Source: Bacteroides fluxus YIT 12057
Lineage (GTDB): Bacteria > Bacteroidota > Bacteroidia > Bacteroidales > Bacteroidaceae
Direction: 5' to 3'
DNA length: 51,958 nucleotides
NCBI RefSeq assembly: GCF_000195635.1
Contig: NZ_GL882639.1
Span: forward strand, 1-51,958
The first letter of the stretch is position 1. Every line of letters begins with the position of its first letter. Positions 17,446 to 24,244 of the stretch are shown here, piece after piece. The notes under the pieces are model-generated. The model worked only from the letters and a program-made list of their open reading frames with translations, had not been told where the DNA came from and did no database searches. The position numbers were made by a program, and so were the translations under genes.

Positions 17446-18507
17446 TTACTCGAATTCAAAATAGAAGTCAATATTCTCTTTCATGAGAATGTCTATAGGC
17501 ATATACTTGACAGCAGTAACCGGTTTCTTGAATACGATATGGTTACAAAGTGCCTTTACGCCATAATAACCTTGGAGTCCCGGACGTTGTCCGATAAGAT
17601 AATTCACTTCCCCTGCCCTCAAGGACTCAACGTTTTTCCTTAAAAGGTCGTAACCTACCAACCCTTCCAGTTTTTGGCCTTTTTCGTGCAAGTAATCCGC
17701 CACTTGATATACGCGTGAATTGAATACGGCACCCAATGCGGCACGCGGATGCTCTCTAAAGAAAACGTCCAACATTCGTTTATTGCCATCAATATCTTTT
17801 TTATGCAACACGACGTCGTGAATTTTCACCTGGTCATGTTCCTCGGCAAGATATTGCATGAAACCTTCCAAGCGGCGTTGCATCTGGATTTCTGCCGGAT
17901 TGTTTTTCTGGTTATTTAGGAAAAGGACAAGCTCCCGGCCTTCCTGATAACGGCGCATCAAGATTTTTGCCGCCATATATCCGCTGGTTTTGGAGTCTTG
18001 GCCAATGTAACACAGAGGATGTGTCTGTTCTACATTAAAATCGATAAATACGTAAGGTATATCTTTATCCTCCAGATAACCGGTAAGTCTGATGGTTTCT
18101 TCGCGAAAGTTGGGTGCTACCAGAACAGCATCGGCAGTTTCCTTTTGAAGCAAGGTACATGCTTTTTCGTAGGAAGCCTTGTCTGTATGATGATAATGCA
18201 AATAATCCACTCCTACATTGAACGGACGCAGTTCTTGTGCGGCACGCTCAATACCCTGCGCTACGGCATGCCAATAATCATGCTCTATATAATAAGGTAG
18301 GATACAAACAATGCGGTAACGCTTTTTGGCTGCCAGTCCGATGGCAAACATGTTGGGATGGTAATCTATCTCATCAAGCACTTTCTGCACTTTTTCCATA
18401 CTTGCCAAAGATACATCTCCGCGATTATGCAGTACACGATCTACGGTTCCGGCAGATACACCCGCCATCCGGGCAATGTCCTTGATTGTATAATTCTTGT
18501 TTTCCAT
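17446..18507 (-). CDS. LacI-family transcriptional regulator of the hexuronate genes
   Basis: This 353-residue repressor has the LacI helix-turn-helix (about residues 7-27, KDIARMAGVSAGTVDRVLH) and hinge helix region, followed by a periplasmic-binding-protein-like sensor domain (about 65-340) with a HYWHAVAQGIERAAQEL start. Its neighbours uxaB (same strand) and uxaC (divergent) suggest that it controls hexuronate use, with a pathway sugar acid as inducer; this is inference. Its promoter overlaps that of uxaC, and a TAACGGTTA palindrome sits just downstream of the uxaC start site. Confidence 0.88.
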   Translation of the reverse strand: MENKNYTIKDIARMAGVSAGTVDRVLHNRGDVSLASMEKVQKVLDEIDYHPNMFAIGLAAKKRYRIVCILPYYIEHDYWHAVAQGIERAAQELRPFNVGVDYLHYHHTDKASYEKACTLLQKETADAVLVAPNFREETIRLTGYLEDKDIPYVFIDFNVEQTHPLCYIGQDSKTSGYMAAKILMRRYQEGRELVLFLNNQKNNPAEIQMQRRLEGFMQYLAEEHDQVKIHDVVLHKKDIDGNKRMLDVFFREHPRAALGAVFNSRVYQVADYLHEKGQKLEGLVGYDLLRKNVESLRAGEVNYLIGQRPGLQGYYGVKALCNHIVFKKPVTAVKYMPIDILMKENIDFYFEFE

Positions 18508-18573
18508 CTTGTTTCTTCCCTAAGGTGATAAAGGTTCAATGAGTTAAAACTTAAATATTATAAATATTTGCCG

Positions 18574-18602
18574 CAAAGATACGAATTATTTTGTTTCTCC
18601 AA
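18574..18602 (-). promoter_or_regulatory. promoter of lacI-type gene and uxaB
   Basis: Minus-strand TATCTTTG (18574-18581) with TTG at 18600-18602, spacer 18 nt. It interlocks with the uxaC promoter. Confidence 0.5.
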
Positions 18603-18620
18603 GTAAAATTTCTACTTTTG
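18590..18620 (+). promoter_or_regulatory. promoter of uxaC
   Basis: TTTG (18590-18593), 19 nt, TACTTTTG (18613-18620) is a full consensus promoter. The predicted leader before the uxaC ATG is about 115 nt. Confidence 0.7.
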
Positions 18621-18627
18621 TGTTCGA

Positions 18628-18636
18628 TAACGGTTA
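18628..18636. promoter_or_regulatory. candidate LacI-type operator
   Basis: TAACGGTTA (TAAC, central G, GTTA) lies just after the predicted uxaC start site, where a repressor would block transcription. Only one copy was seen, so the call is tentative. Confidence 0.3.
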
Positions 18637-18738
18637 ATAAAAGCAAAAAGACCTATCAAGCCTATTAGCTTTACAATCAATACTATATAGGTGTAATGAC
18701 AAGAAAGTAATATTTTTAGATACTTAAAACACAAGAAG

Positions 18739-20145
18739 ATGAAAAACTTTATGGACGAAAACTTCCTGTTGCAGACGGAAACCGCACAGAAGTTGTACCA
18801 CGAACATGCGGCTAAAATGCCGATTATCGACTATCACTGTCACTTGATTCCCCAGATGGTAGCAGAAGATTACCAATTCAAGTCATTAACGGAAATCTGG
18901 TTGGGTGGCGACCATTATAAATGGCGTGCCATGCGTACCAATGGTGTAGACGAGCGCTTCTGTACCGGCAAAGACACTACGGACTGGGAAAAGTTTGAGA
19001 AGTGGGCGGAAACCGTACCCTACACTTTCCGCAATCCTTTATACCACTGGACTCATCTGGAATTGAAGACGGCTTTCGGCATCGATAAAATACTGAATCC
19101 GAAAACAGCACGTGAAATCTACGATGAATGTAACGAGAAATTAAAACAACCCGAATATTCAGCCCGTGGCATGATGCGCCGTTACCATGTAGAGGTGGTT
19201 TGTACTACGGATGATCCGGTTGATTCCTTGGAATACCACATCAAGACCCGTGAAAGTGGTTTTGAAATCAAGATGTTGCCCACCTGGCGTCCGGACAAAG
19301 CCATGGCTGTAGAGGTTCCGGCCGACTTCCGTGCCTACGTAGAAAAGTTGGCCGAAGTAAGCGGGGTAACGGTCTCCACTTTCGATGACATGATTGCCGC
19401 TTTGCGCAAACGTCACGACTTCTTTGCCGAACAGGGCTGTAAACTGTCCGACCACGGTATCGAGGAATTCTATGCAGAAGATTATACGGATGCTGAAATC
19501 AGGGCTATATTCAATAAGGTATATGGTGGCACCGAATTGACGAAAGAAGAGATCCTCAAATTCAAATCGGCCATGCTGGTTGTATTTGGAGAAATGGATT
19601 ATGAAAAGGGCTGGACGCAACAGTTTCACTATGGTGCCATCCGTAACAACAACAGCAAGATGTTCAAGCTGCTCGGTCCGGATACCGGTTTTGATTCCAT
19701 CGGTGAATTCACTACAGCCAAAGCTATGGCTAAATTCCTTGACCGCCTGAATTCCGAAGGCAAGCTGACCAAGACGATCCTTTACAATCTGAACCCGTGC
19801 GCAAACGAGGTGATTGCCACTATGCTGGGTAATTTCCAGGACGGTACTGTCGCAGGAAAGATCCAGTTCGGTTCCGGATGGTGGTTCCTCGACCAGAAGG
19901 ACGGTATGGAAAAGCAGATGAATGCCCTTTCCGTACTCGGACTGCTGAGCCGTTTTGTAGGTATGTTGACAGACTCCCGTTCATTCCTCTCCTATCCGCG
20001 TCATGAATACTTCCGCCGTACGTTGTGTAACCTCGTAGGCCGTGATGTGGAAAATGGCGAGATTCCAGTTTCAGAAATGGAACGCGTAAACCAAATGATT
20101 GAAGATATCAGCTATTACAACGCCAAGAAATTCTTCCAATTCTAA
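18739..20145 (+). CDS. uxaC: glucuronate isomerase (uronate isomerase)
   Basis: The 468-residue metal-dependent isomerase converts D-glucuronate to D-fructuronate and D-galacturonate to D-tagaturonate, feeding UxaB. MPIIDYHCHLIP (residues 28-39) holds the first metal-binding His pair. CTTDDPVDSLEYH, KMLPTWRPDK and the C-terminal GWWFLDQKDGMEKQMN, MLTDSRSFLSYPRHEYFRR match the amidohydrolase-type UxaC family. Length equals the family norm (about 470). It is divergent from lacI-uxaB. Altronate dehydratase (uxaA) and KDG kinase/aldolase genes are absent from the window. Confidence 0.96.
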   Translation: MKNFMDENFLLQTETAQKLYHEHAAKMPIIDYHCHLIPQMVAEDYQFKSLTEIWLGGDHYKWRAMRTNGVDERFCTGKDTTDWEKFEKWAETVPYTFRNPLYHWTHLELKTAFGIDKILNPKTAREIYDECNEKLKQPEYSARGMMRRYHVEVVCTTDDPVDSLEYHIKTRESGFEIKMLPTWRPDKAMAVEVPADFRAYVEKLAEVSGVTVSTFDDMIAALRKRHDFFAEQGCKLSDHGIEEFYAEDYTDAEIRAIFNKVYGGTELTKEEILKFKSAMLVVFGEMDYEKGWTQQFHYGAIRNNNSKMFKLLGPDTGFDSIGEFTTAKAMAKFLDRLNSEGKLTKTILYNLNPCANEVIATMLGNFQDGTVAGKIQFGSGWWFLDQKDGMEKQMNALSVLGLLSRFVGMLTDSRSFLSYPRHEYFRRTLCNLVGRDVENGEIPVSEMERVNQMIEDISYYNAKKFFQF

Positions 20146-20177
20146 ACGGCAGGAAGATTTCCGGTCAATCAGTGCCG

Positions 20178-20254
20178 ACTGTCATGTTGAGCGTATCGAA
20201 GCATCTCTTCTTTTTTAAGGGGGAATATCCTTCGATTCCGCTCGGCATGACAGT
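20178..20254. repeat. REP-like palindromic element
   Basis: An imperfect palindrome: left arm from 20178 (actgtcatgttgagcg, then tatcgaagcat) and right arm ending at 20254 (atccttcgattccgctcg, then gcatgacagt). Sequences of the type TGTCATGCcGAGCGgAaTCGAAG are, as I recall, dispersed many times in Bacteroides intergenic DNA. It lies between convergent uxaC and the HAD gene, where its hairpin could end transcription from both sides. Confidence 0.65.
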
Positions 20255-20275
20255 TGTTTTATGACGCCCGGCCTG

Positions 20276-20965
20276 CTAAAGATATCCCGGCACCTCTCCA
20301 ATAGTATTCAAGGACAGGTATCGGGGATGTTTTATCTCTCCTTCATACTGTTCGTACGCCCACGTCACATGATGAGGAATATGGACGGCATATCCGCCGA
20401 GTTCCAATACCGGAAGGATATCCGATTTTATGGAATTGCCTATCATAAGGAAATTCTCCGGTGAACAGCCTATGTTCCCGAGCAGTTTCCGATAGTCCGC
20501 ATCTTTCTTGTCGCTCATAATTTCTATATGGCAAAAATACTCCTGCAATCCGGAAGCTGCAATTTTTCTTTGTTGGTCGAACAAGTCCCCTTTGGTTGCC
20601 AATACCAATTTATATTTTCCATAAAGCTGTGTCAATACTTCCTTGCTGCCCTCCAACAGTTCGACCGGTTTTTCCAAAAGTTCCTGCCCTATATTTATTA
20701 TCTCTTCTATACAACCGGTCTTTCCATCCTTACCAATGATCCGGCACGCTGTCTCAATCATGCTGAGCATCATGCCTTTCAAGCCGTAGCCATATAGGCG
20801 CAGATTCTTCATCTCTGTGCCGAGTAATTCCCGGGAGACTGTTGAAGCAGGCAAATGACAGGCAAGCAGGTGACAGAACTTGCGTTCAAACTCCTGGCAA
20901 TGGAGTTCATTTTCCCAAAGCGTATCATCTGCATCGAACGCTATAAATTCTATTTTATCTTTCAT
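20276..20965 (-). CDS. HAD-superfamily hydrolase (phosphatase-like)
   Basis: This 229-residue protein has HAD motif I FDADDTLWENE (nucleophile Asp15 region), a helical cap domain (about 20-100), motif II/III around LVLATKGDLF, and motif IV IGNSIKSDILPVLELGG. The overall pattern resembles YjjG-type nucleotide phosphatases and phosphoglycolate phosphatases, but the substrate cannot be assigned. It is a single gene, divergent from the POT/MFS transporter; a TATATTTG box on its strand at 21005-21012 is a likely -7 element. Confidence 0.85.
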   Translation of the reverse strand: MKDKIEFIAFDADDTLWENELHCQEFERKFCHLLACHLPASTVSRELLGTEMKNLRLYGYGLKGMMLSMIETACRIIGKDGKTGCIEEIINIGQELLEKPVELLEGSKEVLTQLYGKYKLVLATKGDLFDQQRKIAASGLQEYFCHIEIMSDKKDADYRKLLGNIGCSPENFLMIGNSIKSDILPVLELGGYAVHIPHHVTWAYEQYEGEIKHPRYLSLNTIGEVPGYL

Positions 20966-20993
20966 GGGTTGCTCTTTTTACGGTTATATTAAG

Positions 20994-21001
20994 TATCTTT
21001 G
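20994..21001 (+). promoter_or_regulatory. -7 box of the POT/MFS transporter gene
   Basis: TATCTTTG, with GGTTG about 22 nt upstream as a weak -33. It lies 3 nt from the opposing -7 box at 21005-21012. Confidence 0.5.
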
Positions 21002-21004
21002 CCC

Positions 21005-21012
21005 CAAATATA
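21005..21012 (-). promoter_or_regulatory. -7 box of the HAD hydrolase gene
   Basis: Minus-strand TATATTTG. The nearest TTTG (21039-21042) is 26 nt away, too far for a good -33. Confidence 0.4.
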
Positions 21013-21044
21013 CTTATTTTAAACATAAAAAAGAATAGCAAAGG

Positions 21045-22427
21045 ATGACACAATCACCCCAAACTACCTCCAAAGGGTTCAGCAGGGCCTTTTGGGTAAG
21101 CAACACAGTAGAGCTCTTCGAGCGCATGGCCTATTATGCCGTATTTATCGTTCTCACTATCTATCTTTCCAATATTTTAGGTTTCAATGACTTTGAGGCA
21201 AGTATGATTTCCGGTCTGTTTTCGGGCGGACTGTATTTATTGCCCATCTTTACGGGAGCGTATGCCGACAAGATAGGTTTCCGCAAATCGATGATTATCG
21301 CTTTTTCATTGCTTTCTGCCGGATATTTAGGATTAGGATTGCTTCCTACGCTCTTGGAGGCGGCAGGCCTGGTGGAGTATGGCGAAGTGACACGTTTCAC
21401 CGGTCTTCCCGGCAGTAATGACCGGTGGATGATTGTTCCTGTCCTGACACTGATTATGGTGGGCGGTTCATTCATAAAGTCTATCATTTCGGCTTCAGTT
21501 GCCAAAGAAACGACTGAGGCAACCCGTGCACGCGGTTATTCCATCTTCTATATGATGGTAAACTTCGGTGCCTTCACCGGAAAAACAATCATTGACCCCT
21601 TGCGCAATGCCATCGGTGAACAAGCTTATATTTACATCAACTATTTCTCGGGAGCAATGACCGTCCTGGCACTGCTTGCTGTCATCTTATTGTACAAGTC
21701 GGCCCATACGGCAGGCGAAGGAAAAAGCATGCGTGAAATAGGACAAGGTTTCCTCCGCATCTTGACAAACTGGCGTTTGCTGATGCTGATTCTTATTGTG
21801 ACAGGATTCTGGATGGTGCAGCAGCAATTGTATGCCACAATGCCGAAGTACGTTATCCGCATGGCGGGCGAAACGGCAAAACCGGGTTGGATAGCCAACG
21901 TCAACCCTTTTGTAGTAGTCTGCTTTGTCAGTTTTATTACCAAATGGATGGCCAAGCGTACCGCCATCACTTCCATGAATATCGGAATGTTCCTGATTCC
22001 TGTTTCCGCATTGTTGATGGCATGCGGAAATCTGTTGGGTAACGACCTGATTACAGGCATGAGCAACATTACGCTGATGATGATACTCGGTATTGTAGTC
22101 CAGGCATTGGCCGAATGTTTCATTTCTCCCCGTTATCTGGAGTACTTCTCTGTACAGGCTCCCAAGGGAGAAGAGGGCATGTACTTGGGGTTCAGCCATC
22201 TGCATTCATTCTTGTCTTCTATTTTCGGATTTGGTATAGCCGGTGTGCTGCTTACCAAATATTGTCCCGATCCAGCTTTGTTCGACACGCATGAGGCTTG
22301 GGAGGCCGCCAGTGCCAATGCGCATTACATTTGGTACTACTTCGCTGCCATCGGTTTGATTGCGGCAATCGCTTTATTGATTTTTGCCAAAGCCACCGAA
22401 TTCATCGACAAAAAGAAGAAAGCATAA
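21045..22427 (+). CDS. POT/MFS family transporter
   Basis: This 460-residue inner-membrane protein has about 12 hydrophobic segments. The first helix carries ELFERMAYYAVF (residues 23 onward), close to the ExxER motif of proton-coupled oligopeptide transporters, and ADKIGFRKSM is the MFS loop between helices 2 and 3. KETTEATRARGYSIFYMMVNFGAF resembles the POT signature region. It probably imports small peptides or related solutes with protons, but the substrate is not determined. Single gene with its own promoter; a promoter-plus-hairpin leader starts 24 nt after its stop. Confidence 0.82.
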   Translation: MTQSPQTTSKGFSRAFWVSNTVELFERMAYYAVFIVLTIYLSNILGFNDFEASMISGLFSGGLYLLPIFTGAYADKIGFRKSMIIAFSLLSAGYLGLGLLPTLLEAAGLVEYGEVTRFTGLPGSNDRWMIVPVLTLIMVGGSFIKSIISASVAKETTEATRARGYSIFYMMVNFGAFTGKTIIDPLRNAIGEQAYIYINYFSGAMTVLALLAVILLYKSAHTAGEGKSMREIGQGFLRILTNWRLLMLILIVTGFWMVQQQLYATMPKYVIRMAGETAKPGWIANVNPFVVVCFVSFITKWMAKRTAITSMNIGMFLIPVSALLMACGNLLGNDLITGMSNITLMMILGIVVQALAECFISPRYLEYFSVQAPKGEEGMYLGFSHLHSFLSSIFGFGIAGVLLTKYCPDPALFDTHEAWEAASANAHYIWYYFAAIGLIAAIALLIFAKATEFIDKKKKA

Positions 22428-22450
22428 GTTTATATATTGCATATTTTCAC

Positions 22451-22458
22451 TATATTTG
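22451..22458 (+). promoter_or_regulatory. -7 box before the two-hairpin leader
   Basis: TATATTTG fits TAnnTTTG; transcription would start near 22463-22466. No clear TTTG is at -33. Confidence 0.5.
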
Positions 22459-22462
22459 CGTC

Positions 22463-22522
22463 CCAATGCAAAGATAGGAGGCACTGTCTTTGCCGCCGCT
22501 TTTACTGAAAGCGGCGTTTTTT
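22463..22522 (+). ncRNA. two-hairpin leader or small RNA ending in a terminator
   Basis: Hairpin 1 (22468-22476 with 22485-22493, 9 bp with one G-U, loop ggaggcac) is followed directly by hairpin 2 (cgccgcttt 22494-22502 with 22508-22516) and six T (22517-22522), a canonical intrinsic terminator. The ATG of the metallo-beta-lactamase gene follows 18 nt later. The loop segment ggaggca (22477-22483) can alternatively pair with tgccgcc (22491-22497), disrupting both hairpins. It may be an attenuator, a roughly 60-nt small RNA, or simply a terminator of the upstream gene. Confidence 0.5.
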
Positions 22523-22540
22523 GTAATTAAGAAGATTAGG

Positions 22541-23344
22541 ATGAAAGTAAAATTTATAAGCCTGGCAAGCGGAAGCAGCGGTAACTGCTACTACATAGGT
22601 ACAGAAAAATACGGAATACTCATTGACGCCGGCATTGCCGTACGCACGATAAAGAAAGGATTGAAAGAGGCGGGTATCAGTATGGAAATGATACGTGCAG
22701 TGTTTGTAACCCATGACCATGCAGACCATATCAAGGCTGTAGGCGGATTGGGAGAAAAATTGAATATACCCATTTATACTACCGCCCGCATTCATGAAGG
22801 AATCAACAAAAGCTACTGCATGACAGAGAAGTTGCATACTTCCGCCCGCTATCTGGAAAAGCAGCAACCCATGCAGCTGGAAGACTTCCATATCGAATCT
22901 TTTGAGGTTCCTCATGACGGAACGGACAATGTGGGTTACTGCATTGAAATAGATGGAAAGACCTTTTCTTTCCTTACCGACCTTGGCGAAATCACCCCTA
23001 CTGCAGCAGAATATATCCGCAAGGCCAATTATCTGATATTGGAAGCCAACTATGACGACGAGATGCTGCGTATGGGAACATACCCCCAATATCTGAAAGA
23101 GCGTATAACCAGCCGTACCGGCCACATGAGTAATATGGATACTGCCGAGTTCCTTGCCGACAATATAACGGAACAGTTGCAGTATATCTGGCTTTGCCAT
23201 CTAAGTAAAGACAATAATCATCCGGAACTGGCATACAAAACAGTGGAATGGAAACTGAGAGAGAAGGGTATCATTGTAGGCAAGGATATACAGTTGTGCG
23301 CATTGAAGCGTACTACTCCCTCTGATTTATACGAGTTTGAATAA
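22541..23344 (+). CDS. metallo-beta-lactamase-fold hydrolase (WalJ/YycJ-like)
   Basis: The 267-residue protein opens FISLASGSSGNCYYIG, typical of the YycJ group, and carries the metal motif THDHADH with His58, His60, Asp62 and His63. A further His in FEVPHDG, an Asp in FLTDLG and a C-terminal LCHLSKDNNHPEL complete the site. Related proteins are zinc-dependent 5'-exonucleases or phosphodiesterases; the substrate here is not proven. The open frame extends upstream to 22490, but that runs through the leader terminator and loses the family N-terminus, so 22541 is chosen. Confidence 0.88.
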   Translation: MKVKFISLASGSSGNCYYIGTEKYGILIDAGIAVRTIKKGLKEAGISMEMIRAVFVTHDHADHIKAVGGLGEKLNIPIYTTARIHEGINKSYCMTEKLHTSARYLEKQQPMQLEDFHIESFEVPHDGTDNVGYCIEIDGKTFSFLTDLGEITPTAAEYIRKANYLILEANYDDEMLRMGTYPQYLKERITSRTGHMSNMDTAEFLADNITEQLQYIWLCHLSKDNNHPELAYKTVEWKLREKGIIVGKDIQLCALKRTTPSDLYEFE

Positions 23345-23370
23345 AAAACACCGATTCCATCGCAAAAAAC

Positions 23371-23405
23371 AGCCCTTTTATTTGGCTAAATAAAATAAAA
23401 GGGCT
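23371..23405. terminator. 13-bp hairpin after the metallo-beta-lactamase gene
   Basis: agcccttttattt (23371-23383) pairs perfectly with 23393-23405 around a 9-nt loop. Only a short T tract follows, so termination strength is uncertain. It overlaps the tRNA-Lys promoter. Confidence 0.6.
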
Positions 23406-23412
23406 ACTTTTG
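23381..23412 (+). promoter_or_regulatory. promoter of tRNA-Lys
   Basis: TTTG (23381-23384), 20 nt, TACTTTTG (23405-23412) match the consensus exactly. The -33 box lies in the left arm of the preceding hairpin and the -7 box begins at its last base. Confidence 0.75.
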
Positions 23413-23436
23413 CACCCGCAAACAGGAAAACAATAT

Positions 23437-23509
23437 GCACTCTTAGCTCAGTTGGTAGAGCAACTGACTCTTAATCAGTGGGTCCAGGGTTCGAATCCCT
23501 GAGGGTGTA
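23437..23509 (+). tRNA. tRNA-Lys (anticodon CTT)
   Basis: The 73-nt cloverleaf has acceptor GCACTCT/AGGGTGT with G-U pairs, D-arm GCTCAGTTGGTAGAGC, anticodon stem ACTGA/TCAGT with loop CTCTTAA (anticodon CTT) and T-arm CCAGGGTTCGAATCCCTG. CCA is not encoded. Confidence 0.95.
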
Positions 23510-23516
23510 CTTAAAG

Positions 23517-23550
23517 AAATGCGTGAAAGATATTCTTTTACGCATTTTTT
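23517..23550 (+). terminator. rho-independent terminator of tRNA-Lys
   Basis: aaatgcgtgaaag (23517-23529) pairs with 23535-23547 (one G-U) and is followed by T residues to 23550, seven nt after the tRNA 3' end. Confidence 0.85.
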
Positions 23551-23621
23551 GTTGGTTTCCTTTCTTCCACAAGCGGTTTCTCTACTGACAATGAAAAAAC
23601 TCAATTGACAACCAATATATT

Positions 23622-24059
23622 ATGATGGAGAATACTATAATCGATATCCTGCACACCGGCCAATATTCGTGTGTCATAAAGAACCGGACAGAAATCCGTA
23701 CGTTTACCCAACGGGGTGTGGCCGACCTGTATGATTTGTACCAATCGGATCCGGCATTTATGAAGGGGGCTTCCATTGCCGACAAAGTCATAGGCAAGGG
23801 AGCCGCGGCATTGATGGTGCTTGGAGGTATGAGGACGGTATATGCCGACATCATCAGTACCCCGGCATTGACGTTGCTCCGCCATGAAGGCATAGAAACT
23901 ACTTTCGCCAAGGAGGTGCCGCATATCATCAACCGGGACAAGACCGGCTGGTGCCCGTTGGAAACGGCATGTGACAAACTGGAATCTGTGACGGAAATGT
24001 ACCCGGTCATCCAGAATTTTATAAAGAATATACGGTCAAAGAAAAACCAGCCCTTCTGA
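23622..24059 (+). CDS. DUF1893 domain protein
   Basis: This 145-residue cytoplasmic protein matches my recollection of DUF1893 (TM1506-like), a small family with a cytidine-deaminase-like fold and no established reaction. Landmarks are the early SCVIKN segment, GASIADKVIGKGAAALMVLGG, the hydrophobic mid-part, and INRDKTGWCPLETAC near the C-terminus. Cysteines near residues 15 and 120 are candidates for metal or thiol chemistry, but this is inference. Two ATGs (23622, 23625) are possible starts. It follows tRNA-Lys and its terminator; no consensus promoter was seen. Confidence 0.75.
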   Translation: MMENTIIDILHTGQYSCVIKNRTEIRTFTQRGVADLYDLYQSDPAFMKGASIADKVIGKGAAALMVLGGMRTVYADIISTPALTLLRHEGIETTFAKEVPHIINRDKTGWCPLETACDKLESVTEMYPVIQNFIKNIRSKKNQPF

Positions 24060-24110
24060 TTGTCTCCCCTTTCCCAACATACGGATATGGTCATTGAAGC
24101 CAATACTCCG

Positions 24111-24188
24111 TTCAAAGCCTGTGAATGCTTGTTCGCACTGCGTGAATATATGTTCAAGCACTGCGGATATCCGTTCGCAGGCTTTGAA
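24111..24188. repeat. nested inverted repeats between convergent genes
   Basis: ttcaaagcctgtgaa (24111-24125) pairs with 24174-24188 (one G-U position). Inside it tgcttg (24126-24131) pairs with caagca (24155-24160), and cggatatccg (24164-24173) is itself a palindrome. gcactgcg occurs twice. A 53-62 codon open frame runs across it, but the symmetry suggests structured DNA or RNA rather than a gene. Confidence 0.55.
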
Positions 24189-24244
24189 CAGAGAATGCAC
24201 CCTATAGAGAAAGACTTTATTACCTGTATCCGGGACTTTTGTAG

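Noticed and set aside
23590..23607. Five-codon ATG-to-TGA frame before the DUF1893 gene as an upstream regulatory ORF
   Set aside because: Too short and with no promoter or structure to support a leader-peptide role.
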